From assembly GCA_902527045.1 (NCBI GenBank), contig CABZNL010000002.1, positions 62,001 to 126,000 on the forward strand: DNA of 64,000 bases. Direction: 5' to 3'. Below, one piece after another: positions 32,335-42,122 of the stretch (position 1 is its first letter; each line of letters starts with the position of its first letter). Both the position numbers and the translations under genes were made by a program. The notes under the pieces are model-generated. The model saw only the letters and a list, made by a program, of their open reading frames with translations, was not told the DNA's origin and did not search any database. The stretch comes from an uncultured Alphaproteobacteria bacterium (GTDB lineage Bacteria > Pseudomonadota > Alphaproteobacteria > HIMB59).

Positions 32335-33582
32335 ATGGAAGCTTTAAAAGGTGTCAAAATATTAGACATGACTCACGTTCAATCCGGTCCCACTTGTACA
32401 CAATTATTAGCTTGGTTTGGTGCAGATGTAGTCAAAGTAGAAAGACCAGGAGTAGGAGACGCTACTAGAGGTCAATTAAGAGATGTTCCTGATGCAGACA
32501 GCTTGTATTTTACAATGCTCAATTCTAATAAAAGAAGTATTACACTAAATCCAAAGAAACCAGAAGGTTCAAAAATATTCACTAAACTAATAAAAGAATG
32601 TGATGTAATGGTCGAAAACTTTGCTCCAGGTGCTTTAGATAGAATGGGTTTTTCTTGGGAAAAAATTCAGGAGATAAATTCAAGAATGATCTATGCATCT
32701 GTTAAGGGCTTTGGTCCGGGTAAGTACGAGGATTGTAAAGTTTATGAGAATGTTGCTCAATGCGCAGGTGGATCAGCATCAACAACAGGTATGCTTGGCG
32801 AAGTCCCACTAGTTACCGGCGCTCAAATAGGAGATAGTGGAACAGGATTACATCTAGCATTAGGCATTGTTACCGCATTGTTTCACAGAGAAAAGTCAGG
32901 AAAAGGTCAAAGAGTATCTGCTGCTATGCAAGACGGTGTTTTAAATCTTTGCAGAGTAAAACTTCGTGATCAACAAAGGCTCTCCAAAGGACCTTTAAAA
33001 GAATACTCTCAATTTGGAGAAAATATTCCTTTTGATGACGCCACGCCTCGTGCAGGTAATGACTCTGGTGGAGGTCAACCAGGAAGAATTCTAAAATGTA
33101 AAGGTTGGGAGACTGATCCTAATGCCTATACTTATTTTATTACTCAAGCTGCAGTTTGGGAAAAAGTATGTGATGTTATTGGAAAACCTGAATGGAAAGA
33201 AGACGAGAGTTACTCAACTCCTGCGCTTAGATTACCAAAACTTAATGAAATCTTTAATACAATCGAAGCTTGGACTAAGACTAAGACAAAATTTGAGGTT
33301 ATGGATATATGCAACCCTCTTGATATACCAGTTGGCCCAATCCTTTCTCTAAAAGAGTTGGCTGAAGATCAAGGACTGCGAGATACCAATACAATAGTTG
33401 AGGTTGATCATCCTGAAAGAGGAAAATATTTAACAGTTGGCAATCCAATTAAATTATCAGACTCTCCAGCAAAAGTTGAAAGGTCTCCACTTCTCGGAGA
33501 ACATACAGATGAGATACTTAAGGAATTTTGCCAAATGAGTGAAGATGAAATTAAAGCTGTAAGAGAAGCCGGAGCAGTATAA
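32335..33582 (+). CDS. frc: Formyl-CoA:oxalate CoA-transferase (class III CoA-transferase)
   Basis: Near Frc-identical stretches: [89 protein letters not shown]. Confidence 0.88.
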   Translation: MEALKGVKILDMTHVQSGPTCTQLLAWFGADVVKVERPGVGDATRGQLRDVPDADSLYFTMLNSNKRSITLNPKKPEGSKIFTKLIKECDVMVENFAPGALDRMGFSWEKIQEINSRMIYASVKGFGPGKYEDCKVYENVAQCAGGSASTTGMLGEVPLVTGAQIGDSGTGLHLALGIVTALFHREKSGKGQRVSAAMQDGVLNLCRVKLRDQQRLSKGPLKEYSQFGENIPFDDATPRAGNDSGGGQPGRILKCKGWETDPNAYTYFITQAAVWEKVCDVIGKPEWKEDESYSTPALRLPKLNEIFNTIEAWTKTKTKFEVMDICNPLDIPVGPILSLKELAEDQGLRDTNTIVEVDHPERGKYLTVGNPIKLSDSPAKVERSPLLGEHTDEILKEFCQMSEDEIKAVREAGAV

Positions 33583-33608
33583 GATACATTCAATTTTAAG
33601 GAGACATA

Positions 33609-34526
33609 ATGAAGTTAATTTTAATGGGACAACAAGCATTTGGAAAAAGTGCTTTAGAAAAATTTCATACAGAAACAGAGCACGAAGTTGTAGCAGTATA
33701 TTGTGCTCCCGATAAAGAAGGTAAACCAGTTGATCCTGTAAAGGAATATGCCCAAAGTGTAAGTCTCCCAGTATTTCAACCATCGAACTTTAAAGATCAA
33801 GAGGTATTAGATCAAATAAGGTCACATGGAGCAGATTTATGTGTAATGGCATATGTTATTATTTTCGTTCCTGAAGGGGCAAGAGATATTCCTACTCATG
33901 GTTCAATATGTTTTCACCCTTCATTACTTCCATTACATAGAGGCCCAAGTTCTATTAACTGGCCAATCATTGGTGGATCAACTAAAACAGGTCTCTCAAT
34001 CTTTTATCCTAACGACGGATTAGATGAAGGTGAGATATTACTTCAAAAAGAAGTCGACATAGCACCCGATGATACTTTGGGTGATGTTTACTTCAAAAAA
34101 ATATTTCCATTGGGTCTTGATGCTTGCGTAGAAGCAGCAAATCTAATTGAGTCCGGAAACGCACCAAAAACACCCCAAGACGACTCTAAAGCTACATATG
34201 AATCTTGGTGCAAAAAAAGTGATGCCCGAATTGATTGGAAAAAGCCTGGAAATGAAATTTACAACCTAATAAGAGGCTGTAACCCTCAACCAGGTGCATG
34301 GGCTGAATTTATGGGAGATGAGTATACATTCTACGATAGTAAATTTATTGATGAACAAAGCGCAGAGCATTTCCCTGGTCAAATAATATCAATAAGTACT
34401 GAGAATGTTAGAATAGCTGTAAAAGGTGGATTTATTGAAGTATCAAGGTTTAAATCTGATCAAGGTAAATTATTTGTAAAAGACATGAACACTGCAGTAT
34501 TTACAGAGGGTGATTTATTCTCATAA
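33609..34526 (+). CDS. Stand-alone formyltransferase, resembling the N-terminal 10-formyl-THF hydrolase domain of ALDH1L-type enzymes
   Basis: HGSICFHPSLLPLHRGPSSINWPIIGG, GLDEGEILLQKEVDIAPDDT, IYNLIRGCNPQPGAWAE. Confidence 0.85.
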   Translation: MKLILMGQQAFGKSALEKFHTETEHEVVAVYCAPDKEGKPVDPVKEYAQSVSLPVFQPSNFKDQEVLDQIRSHGADLCVMAYVIIFVPEGARDIPTHGSICFHPSLLPLHRGPSSINWPIIGGSTKTGLSIFYPNDGLDEGEILLQKEVDIAPDDTLGDVYFKKIFPLGLDACVEAANLIESGNAPKTPQDDSKATYESWCKKSDARIDWKKPGNEIYNLIRGCNPQPGAWAEFMGDEYTFYDSKFIDEQSAEHFPGQIISISTENVRIAVKGGFIEVSRFKSDQGKLFVKDMNTAVFTEGDLFS

Positions 34527-34535
34527 TAGCTTTTA

Positions 34536-35030
34536 GTGGCTAAACATAATAAAGATTCACTTAAGACCTTATCGTTTATAACTTATTTCATAATACTTTT
34601 TGTATTTTGGTTTATTTTATCAGGTTACTTAAAAACTCTTTTACTTTTCTTTGGTGTTATCAGCGTTCTTTTTGTTTTTTGGATGTCCTACAGAGCTAAA
34701 GCACTTGAGGAAGACTCTCTTCCATTAAAAATCATACTTAGATTACCATTTTATTGGATTTGGCTTTTCAAAGAAATTTTTAAATCTGGAATAACAACAA
34801 CAGTTTTAATTTGGAATGGTAAATACTCACCTCAACTCATAACAGTTAAAGCATCTCAGAAGAATAGAACAGGAATTGCAAACTATGCAAATGCTATCAC
34901 TCTTACACCTGGTACAGTAACAATAGAAGTAGATAAAAAAATATTTCTTGTTCATGCATTAAGTAAGAAACTATCTGAAGATTTGCAGACAGATGATATG
35001 AACAAAGTAATTACAGATTTAGATAAATGA
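34536..35030 (+). CDS. mnhE: Mrp/Mnh antiporter subunit E
   Basis: MnhE-like hydrophobic protein with NAITLTPGTVTIEVDKKIFLVHAL; GTG start. Confidence 0.88.
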   Translation: MAKHNKDSLKTLSFITYFIILFVFWFILSGYLKTLLLFFGVISVLFVFWMSYRAKALEEDSLPLKIILRLPFYWIWLFKEIFKSGITTTVLIWNGKYSPQLITVKASQKNRTGIANYANAITLTPGTVTIEVDKKIFLVHALSKKLSEDLQTDDMNKVITDLDK

Positions 35031-35296
35031 TCTTTTTTGCAACATTATCTGTTTTGGGGGTCTCTGTAGCATTATGCTTAGTTCGAGCAATTAAAGGACC
35101 AACTCCTTTTGACAGAATATTATCTATATCAAGCATCGGGACAATTATAGCGATAGGCATTAGTGTTCATGGTTTTGCATTTGAAAGGCCTGATTTTGTC
35201 GATATTTCTTTGATGTACATACTTTTGAATTTTTTAGGCACCATAGCAATACTTAGGTATTACAAAATAAAAAGGAAAAAAAGTAATGTCTTATAA
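35027..35296 (+). CDS. mnhF: Mrp/Mnh antiporter subunit F
   Basis: VRAIKGPTPFDRILSISSIGTI, position in operon. Confidence 0.85.
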   Translation: MIFFATLSVLGVSVALCLVRAIKGPTPFDRILSISSIGTIIAIGISVHGFAFERPDFVDISLMYILLNFLGTIAILRYYKIKRKKSNVL

Positions 35297-35600
35297 TTAT
35301 ATTGAATTGATCACTCTTATCTTATTAGCAATAGGTTGCTTCTTCATTTTATCTGGGAGTTTAGGCTTAATAAAGTTACCCGATGTATTTAGTCGAATTC
35401 ATGCTGCCGGCCTAATTGATACACTAGGATCAGGTTTTATAGTCTTAGCTTTAATAATTTATTCAGGTTTTAGTTTATTAAGCCTTAAACTAATGTTGAT
35501 ACCTATATTTTTAATATTCACCAGCCCTGTAACAGGTCATGCCATAGCTTTATTTGCCCATGAGTCAGGGTATAAACCAAAAGGAAAAAATAAAAAATGA
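35286..35600 (+). CDS. mnhG: Mrp/Mnh antiporter subunit G
   Basis: GCFFILSGSLGLIKLPDVFSRIHAAGLIDTLGSG. Confidence 0.9.
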   Translation: MSYNYIELITLILLAIGCFFILSGSLGLIKLPDVFSRIHAAGLIDTLGSGFIVLALIIYSGFSLLSLKLMLIPIFLIFTSPVTGHAIALFAHESGYKPKGKNKK

Positions 35601-36169
35601 ACTTTTTATTAATTAATTTTTTTTTAATTTCCCTGTTACTAGTAACAACTTTTTTTATTTTTAAAACTACATCATTAATAAGCGTGGTAGCTCTTACTGG
35701 AGCATTTACTTTGCTCTGTTCTGCTATTTACGTAAATTTAGATGCAGTTGATGTAGCATTTACAGAAGCGGCTGTAGGGTCTGGTATATCAACTATTTTA
35801 ATGGTAATGGCTGCTGCAAAATTACCTGAGGGAAAAAAAAATAAATTAATAAATTTATTTCCAAGTATTATCCTCGCAGTATCGATATCACTAATATTGA
35901 TTATCATAATTGCTAATCTCCCATTACTTGGAGATCCAAATGCTCCAATCCATCTTCATGTAGTTCCAGAGTACCTTAAGGAAAGCAAAGACTTTTTTCA
36001 CATACCAAATGTCGTAACTAATATTTTAGCTAGCTATAGAGGTTTTGATACTCTTGGAGAAACAATTGTTATATTTACTGCAGGCCTAGGTGTTATAGCC
36101 TTGTTAACTAGTAACACTCTTAATCGTAAAACAAACTTTAAGAAAAATAATAAAAAAAATGAGAGATAA
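35597..36169 (+). CDS. DUF4040/MbhD-MbhE-like antiporter subunit (equivalent of the MrpA C-terminal region)
   Basis: LDAVDVAFTEAAVGSGISTILMVMAA, position between mnhG and mnhB. Confidence 0.78.
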   Translation: MNFLLINFFLISLLLVTTFFIFKTTSLISVVALTGAFTLLCSAIYVNLDAVDVAFTEAAVGSGISTILMVMAAAKLPEGKKNKLINLFPSIILAVSISLILIIIIANLPLLGDPNAPIHLHVVPEYLKESKDFFHIPNVVTNILASYRGFDTLGETIVIFTAGLGVIALLTSNTLNRKTNFKKNNKKNER

Positions 36170-36596
36170 AATTTCATCTAGTCCAGTATTAAGTGTCGTT
36201 AGTAAAATTCTTTTTGCTCCGATTATTATATTTGGGCTTTACGTGCAATTCCATGGCGACTATGGACCAGGAGGAGGATTTCAGGCAGGAGTAATAGTGG
36301 CGGCTGCTTTTATTTTATATTCAATGATATTTGGGCTTTCAAAAGGCGAAACTTTAGTTCCGATAATGATTAATCGATATTTAATGTGTGTTGGTGTCTT
36401 GTTATATGCAGGCGTTGGAATAGTTTCAATTCTTCTTGATGGTATGTACTTAGATTATAATGTTCTGTCATCAGACCCTTCAACTGGTCAACATATAGGC
36501 ATTATATTAGTTGAACTTGGAGTAGGTATCACTGTTGCAACAGTAATGATTGCCTTGTATCACTCCTTCGCATCTTTTGGAGAGATTAATGAGTAA
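36159..36596 (+). CDS. mnhB: Mrp/Mnh antiporter subunit B
   Basis: LFAPIIIFGLYVQFHGDYGPGGGFQAGVIVAAAFIL. Confidence 0.92.
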   Translation: MRDKISSSPVLSVVSKILFAPIIIFGLYVQFHGDYGPGGGFQAGVIVAAAFILYSMIFGLSKGETLVPIMINRYLMCVGVLLYAGVGIVSILLDGMYLDYNVLSSDPSTGQHIGIILVELGVGITVATVMIALYHSFASFGEINE

Positions 36597-36951
36597 CTTT
36601 ATTTATTTTTGGAACCATTTCGCCTTTATATTACTGATGGTTGGTGGTTTATTTATAATTATCACGAGTCAAAACTATTTAAAAAAGGTAGTTGGCTTAG
36701 CAATTTTTCAAACTGCAGTCTTTGTATTTTTTGTATCACTTGCAAAAGTTTTAGATGGAACAGCTCCTATTTTAACAAAAATGGAAAATGCTTATTCAAA
36801 TCCATTACCACATGTCTTAATACTAACTGCTATTGTGGTTGGTGTTGCAACTTCAGCACTGGGATTAGCGTTAGTGCTACAAATCTACAGGAACTACGAA
36901 ACAATCGAAGAAAAAGAAATACAGTCTTTGGAGTTAAAGTCAGATAAATAA
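36589..36951 (+). CDS. mnhC: Mrp/Mnh antiporter subunit C
   Basis: NuoK-like protein, PLPHVLILTAIVVGVATSALGLALVLQIY; start set at ATG 36589. Confidence 0.9.
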   Translation: MSNFIYFWNHFAFILLMVGGLFIIITSQNYLKKVVGLAIFQTAVFVFFVSLAKVLDGTAPILTKMENAYSNPLPHVLILTAIVVGVATSALGLALVLQIYRNYETIEEKEIQSLELKSDK

Positions 36952-38448
36952 ATGTTTAATTTATTTTTAGATGATGCTGCTGCATTGGTAGTGGTTTTAC
37001 CTCTACTAATTTCAGCAATTATTACTTTCATGCCATCAAAAATATGGCCTTGGATTATCTCACTTGTCACTTTAGTTTTACATTTGGTTTTATCTTTACA
37101 CCTTCTAAAAGAAATTTCTATTTCAGGTTTAATAATATACGAGTTTGGAAATTGGGAACCACCATGGGGGATTTCTTTCAAAATAGATGGAGTCAACATT
37201 GGGCTTCAATTGTTGTTTTCAATTTTTGCTTTGATATCAACTTTTTATTCTAGAAAAATATTTTTAAGCGAAATTGATTCTAGGGACTCCGGAAAAGCTT
37301 ACTCTTTGTGGTTGTTGGCAATTGGAAGTTTAAACGGGATTATCTTAACCAACGATATTTTTAATTTATTTGTTTTTTTAGAAATATCTGCATTAGCTTC
37401 TATTTCCTTAATCGCATTGGGTGCAGGTCAAAATAGAAAAGCGTTATTAGCGGCATTTAATTATCTAATTATCGGAGCTATCGGTGCTACATTTTATGTA
37501 ATTGGAGTAGGTTTTGCTTATGCAATGACAGGAACGTTAAATATGAATGATCTCGTCATTCAGCTGGCTCAATATTCTGACGGCCAGTTAGCTATCTTTG
37601 CCGGAATGTCATTTATGCTTATTGGACTTATGGTAAAAGCTGCAATTTTTCCTGTCCATATTTGGTTACCCCCTGCATATAGTTATGCTCCCTCAGCTGT
37701 TTCAACTCTTTTGGCTGCATTAGCCACAAAAACAATTCTTTATTTTTTTGTGAGACTTTTGTACGAGGTATTCATAATATATCCAAGTTACTTAAGCTTA
37801 TTTTTAGATTTTGTTTTATATCCTTTATCTTTACTCGCTATATTTATCGGAACTTTGATAGCTATATATCAAGATGATATAAAAAAACTTTTGGCATTTT
37901 CCTCAATTGCTCAGATAGGTTATATAACTCTGGCTTTTAGTCTTGAAGACCATAGTGGTATTACTTCAGGTTTTATTCATATATTTAACCATGCTTTAAT
38001 TAAAGGAGGTTTGTTTATGGCTGTTGGTTACTTTGCTATTCTTCAAAAGGATAGGGTGACCCTTACTAGTTTAAAAGGTTTTGGCTACAAATACCCAATA
38101 ACTTCATTTGCTTTATTAATTTGTGGACTATCTTTAATTGGATTGCCTTTAACTAATGGCTTTATTTCAAAATTGTATTTATTTCAAGCTCTTTACACAA
38201 ACCAGATGTACTTTTCAATCGCTTTGGTAGCGGTAAGTTCAGCATTAGCTGTTGCATACTTTTGGAAAATAGTGGAACAGATGTGGTTTTCTGAAATCAA
38301 ATTTAAATTAGAAAAAGAGGATGCTTATATTTATTTACCAATATGGATAATTACAGTCTCTATCATTGTTTTTGGAATATATTCATCACCAATAATAGAA
38401 TTTTCTAACTTGTCTGCAGACTATCTAATATCAGGTTATCAAAATTGA
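36952..38448 (+). CDS. mnhD: Mrp/Mnh antiporter subunit D (first proton-antiporter-like subunit)
   Basis: NDIFNLFVFLEISALASISLIALG, HIWLPPAYSYAPSAVSTLLAALATKT. Confidence 0.88.
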   Translation: MFNLFLDDAAALVVVLPLLISAIITFMPSKIWPWIISLVTLVLHLVLSLHLLKEISISGLIIYEFGNWEPPWGISFKIDGVNIGLQLLFSIFALISTFYSRKIFLSEIDSRDSGKAYSLWLLAIGSLNGIILTNDIFNLFVFLEISALASISLIALGAGQNRKALLAAFNYLIIGAIGATFYVIGVGFAYAMTGTLNMNDLVIQLAQYSDGQLAIFAGMSFMLIGLMVKAAIFPVHIWLPPAYSYAPSAVSTLLAALATKTILYFFVRLLYEVFIIYPSYLSLFLDFVLYPLSLLAIFIGTLIAIYQDDIKKLLAFSSIAQIGYITLAFSLEDHSGITSGFIHIFNHALIKGGLFMAVGYFAILQKDRVTLTSLKGFGYKYPITSFALLICGLSLIGLPLTNGFISKLYLFQALYTNQMYFSIALVAVSSALAVAYFWKIVEQMWFSEIKFKLEKEDAYIYLPIWIITVSIIVFGIYSSPIIEFSNLSADYLISGYQN

Positions 38449-39896
38449 GTAATTCTTTTTTAATCATACTGGGTATTATTACCCCATTATTTGCAGCATT
38501 ATTTTCTTATGTCTGTAGATATAATAATAATTTAAGAGACTCTTTTGGTATAATAGGTGGTCTAGTAACCTTTTTAATTAGTTTAAAAATTTTTCATGGC
38601 ATACAAAATAACGAAATATTTCAAATAACTTTTTTTACACTTTTTGACGGAGTTGATTTTACTTTTAAAGTTACCGCTCTTGGATCTATTTTTAGTTTAG
38701 TAGCCTCATCTCTTTGGATACTGGCTTCTATTTATACTATAGGTTATATGAGAGGAGCTGGTGAAAAAAATCAAACAAGATTTGTAATTTTTTATTCAAT
38801 TGCAATCCATGCTGCACTGGCAATAGCTTGGTCTGGAAATCTTCTAGTCTTATTTATTTTTTATGAAATATTAACATTTTCAACTTTCCCTTTAGTTGGA
38901 CATAAACAAAATACTGAGTCACAATCTGCAGGACGACTTTATTTATCAATTTTAGTCGGCACTTCTTTAATATTTTTCTTACCAGCTATATTTTGGATTT
39001 GGCTTGAAACAGGGACTCTGGATTTTCAAGATGGAGGAATATTGATAAATCAGTTTCCAGCAGAGTACCTTTCTCTTCTAATAGCCATGCTTGTATTTGG
39101 AATTGGTAAAGCAGCGATTATGCCAATTCATCGATGGTTACCGGCAGCAATGGTGGCACCAACTCCAGTTTCTGCTCTACTTCATGCAGTAGCTGTTGTA
39201 AAAGCTGGTGTTTTTAGCTTTCTTGTAGTTATTGTTTATATAGTAGGTCCTGAATTTTTGCTTCAAACAAAAAGCTCAGATTGGTTAGTTTGGTTAGCAT
39301 GTTTTACAATTATGGCATCCAGTATCATTGCAATTACAAAAGATGATTTAAAAGCTAGATTAGCTTATTCTACTATTAGTCAACTTTCTTATATAATTCT
39401 TGGAGCCGCTTTGGCTTCATCACTAGCGTTAAAAGGAGCTTCCTTTCATATAATTACTCATGCTCTGGGTAAGATAACTTTGTTTTTTTGTGCTGGTGCT
39501 ATTTATGTAACAGCCCACATTAAAAAAGTAAGTGAACTAAAAGGTATGGGTTTTAAATTACCATTGATATTTTTTGCTTACACTTTAGGAGCTCTATCAA
39601 TTATCGGGGTTCCTCCATTTATAGGTTCATGGAGCAAATTTTATTTAATAATGGGTTCTATTGAAAGAGAATTTATTGTTGTTGCTATAATTTTAGGCAT
39701 ATCTTCACTTTTGAATATTTATTATTTATTACAACCAGTTGTAATGGGATTTACTCAAACCTCTAGAAGAGAAGTAAAGTTAACTAAAGCTCCTTTAACT
39801 GTTTGGCCACCAGTAATTACCGGATTGAGCTGTTTAATATTCTTTTTCTATGCAAACTATTTCTTAAATAATGTAAGCGGAGTAATAGTGATTTAA
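38445..39896 (+). CDS. Second proton-antiporter-like subunit (MrpA N-terminal/NuoL-like)
   Basis: GIGKAAIMPIHRWLPAAMVAPTPVSALLHAVAVVKAGVF. Confidence 0.85.
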   Translation: MSNSFLIILGIITPLFAALFSYVCRYNNNLRDSFGIIGGLVTFLISLKIFHGIQNNEIFQITFFTLFDGVDFTFKVTALGSIFSLVASSLWILASIYTIGYMRGAGEKNQTRFVIFYSIAIHAALAIAWSGNLLVLFIFYEILTFSTFPLVGHKQNTESQSAGRLYLSILVGTSLIFFLPAIFWIWLETGTLDFQDGGILINQFPAEYLSLLIAMLVFGIGKAAIMPIHRWLPAAMVAPTPVSALLHAVAVVKAGVFSFLVVIVYIVGPEFLLQTKSSDWLVWLACFTIMASSIIAITKDDLKARLAYSTISQLSYIILGAALASSLALKGASFHIITHALGKITLFFCAGAIYVTAHIKKVSELKGMGFKLPLIFFAYTLGALSIIGVPPFIGSWSKFYLIMGSIEREFIVVAIILGISSLLNIYYLLQPVVMGFTQTSRREVKLTKAPLTVWPPVITGLSCLIFFFYANYFLNNVSGVIVI

Positions 39897-40130
39897 ATGA
39901 AAAAGAATGATTTAACAAGTATGGGTAAAAGTTTTACAAAGTACATACTTATCATTGGGGCACTCTTAATTCTTTTAGATTTTACATTCCATAGACATGA
40001 ATATTTTTCATTTGCTGAGATTTATGGTTTTCCAGCTTTTTTTGGATTTATAAGTTTTGTTTTTATCGTTTTGTTAGGAAAGTGGTTAAGAAAATTCTTA
40101 ATGAGAAAAGAGGACTATTATGATCAGTAA
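39897..40130 (+). CDS. Small membrane protein embedded in the Mrp operon
   Basis: 77-aa ORF with two hydrophobic segments, abutting both neighbours. Confidence 0.7.
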   Translation: MKKNDLTSMGKSFTKYILIIGALLILLDFTFHRHEYFSFAEIYGFPAFFGFISFVFIVLLGKWLRKFLMRKEDYYDQ

Positions 40131-41802
40131 CATTATCCCAGGTTTAATAATGATACTCACTTCATTCTTATTACCAACAATACCTCAATATTTTAGACAC
40201 CCTGCAATGTTACTTTCGGTGGGTTTGTCAGCTTTATCATTATTCAATGGTTATGGAACTTTTTTAGAGTGGGATGTACTTGGATTAAATTTAATATTAT
40301 ATCAATCTGATAGCTTAACTTTTCCATTTTCTATTATTTTTCATATTGCAGCTGTTCTAGTCATTATCTTTAGCTGGCATAGTAAAAACTTAATGGAGCA
40401 TATGGCGACACTCGCTTATGCTGGTTCAGCGATAGGTGCACTTCATGCTGGTGACTTCTTTAGTTTATTTATATGGTGGGAAGCCACGGCTCTAACTTCA
40501 GTTTTTATAGTATTTGCAGGAAATACTAAAGCAGCAAGAGACGCAGCCATGAGATATTTGATTATTCAAGTCTCCTCTGGTGTATTGCTTTTAATTGGAG
40601 CATGTTTGTTGTTGTATCAAACTGGAAATCACAACTTAACTGTTTTAGATCTGACTACAGATTTTGGAATTTTTATATTTATTGCTTTTGGAATTAAAGC
40701 TGCCTTTCCCTTTTTAAATGGCTGGTTACAAGACTCATATCCTGAGTCTTCTGTTACGGGTACAGTGGCGTTATCGGCATTTACAACAAAACTAGCTATT
40801 TATGCATTAGCCAGAACGTTCCCAGGCACAGACTCATTGATTTGGATTGGAGCTATTATGACAGCGTTCCCTGTCTTTTTTGCTGTAATTGAAAATGATT
40901 TAAGAAGGGTTTTATCTTTTAGTCTAAATAATCAATTAGGTTTTATGGTAGTTGGTATTGGTATCGGAACTGAGCTATCACTTAATGGAACAGTGGCTCA
41001 TGCATTTGTTCATATTATATATAAAGCCTTACTTTTTATGAGCATGGGAGCTGTTTTATATAGAGCAGGAACCACAAAAGCTTCAGAATTAGGTGGTCTA
41101 TATAAATACATGCCCTTTACTACAATCTTTTGCATCATAGGTGCCATGTCTATTTCTGCCTTTCCATTGTTTAGTGGTTTTGTAGCAAAGTCTTTAATCA
41201 TGTCCTCTTTAGGAGGTATGGGTATGGTTTTAATTTATTTTGTATTATTTTTTGCATCTGCAGGTGTGTTAGAGCACTCGGGAATAAAGATACCTTATTT
41301 TGCATTTTTTGCGCATGAGAGAAAATCAAAAGTGAAAGAAGCACCCATTAATATGCTTATAGCGATGGGCATTGCAGCTTTTTTATGCATTGGAATTGGA
41401 GTTTTTCCTAAATACTTATATCAGATACTTCCATACACAGTTGAGTACCAACCATATACGATAGACCATGTTATAAGTCAGCTTCAACTTTTAGTTTTTG
41501 CTATTATTGCGTTTCTATTTCTCGTTAAATTTAAACTTTATCCTTCAGAGATTAAATCTACTGTATTAAACTCTGATTGGTTTTATAGAAAAATGCTCCC
41601 CGGTATAGGAAAACCACTATTTAAAAAAATAGGTTTGTTAACAGAATTTATTTACGAAAATTTAAGGTTTTTTTTCAGATTGATATTAAATAAATCTCAT
41701 AAATTTAGTAATTCATCGTATATAAAAGTAACAACACCTAGTTTTGCAGGAACAATTCTCATATCAATATTATTTATAATGCTGCTAATTGTATTGTTAT
41801 AA
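40120..41802 (+). CDS. Third proton-antiporter-like subunit (MrpD/NuoM-like)
   Basis: FSLFIWWEATALTSVFIVFAGNTKAARDAAMRYLIIQ, HAFVHIIYKALLFMSMGAVLYRAG. Confidence 0.85.
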   Translation: MISNIIPGLIMILTSFLLPTIPQYFRHPAMLLSVGLSALSLFNGYGTFLEWDVLGLNLILYQSDSLTFPFSIIFHIAAVLVIIFSWHSKNLMEHMATLAYAGSAIGALHAGDFFSLFIWWEATALTSVFIVFAGNTKAARDAAMRYLIIQVSSGVLLLIGACLLLYQTGNHNLTVLDLTTDFGIFIFIAFGIKAAFPFLNGWLQDSYPESSVTGTVALSAFTTKLAIYALARTFPGTDSLIWIGAIMTAFPVFFAVIENDLRRVLSFSLNNQLGFMVVGIGIGTELSLNGTVAHAFVHIIYKALLFMSMGAVLYRAGTTKASELGGLYKYMPFTTIFCIIGAMSISAFPLFSGFVAKSLIMSSLGGMGMVLIYFVLFFASAGVLEHSGIKIPYFAFFAHERKSKVKEAPINMLIAMGIAAFLCIGIGVFPKYLYQILPYTVEYQPYTIDHVISQLQLLVFAIIAFLFLVKFKLYPSEIKSTVLNSDWFYRKMLPGIGKPLFKKIGLLTEFIYENLRFFFRLILNKSHKFSNSSYIKVTTPSFAGTILISILFIMLLIVLL

Positions 41803-42093
41803 TTATTTTTTTATTTTTGAGGACTCAAGCTTGATAGCCTCTTGGATAAAGATTTGCCATATCCTCACTATAATTTCAGGATCAATTTTATTTCTTTTTG
41901 CCTTTGATTGAACAGATTTCAAAATGTGAGTAATTCTTTCGTGGTCAATTATTTCATCTTTACTCTTTTTTAATTTAGTAACTTTATGAATTTCCTTAAA
42001 TCTATCTCCAATTAATTCAATAATTTTATTATCAATATTATCAATATCTTTCCTTACTTTTTGTAGATCATCCATATTATTTTTTTTAGCCAT
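41803..42093 (-). CDS. Chorismate mutase, AroQ type
   Basis: LQKVRKDIDNIDNKIIELIGDRFKEIHKVTKLKK. Confidence 0.88.
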   Translation of the reverse strand: MAKKNNMDDLQKVRKDIDNIDNKIIELIGDRFKEIHKVTKLKKSKDEIIDHERITHILKSVQSKAKRNKIDPEIIVRIWQIFIQEAIKLESSKIKK

Positions 42094-42122
42094 TTTTGAT
42101 TATTACTGTAAATTAAATTTAT

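Noticed and set aside
36609-36947. 112-aa out-of-frame ORF within mnhC
   Set aside because: Fully contained in mnhC, no RBS or recognisable domain.
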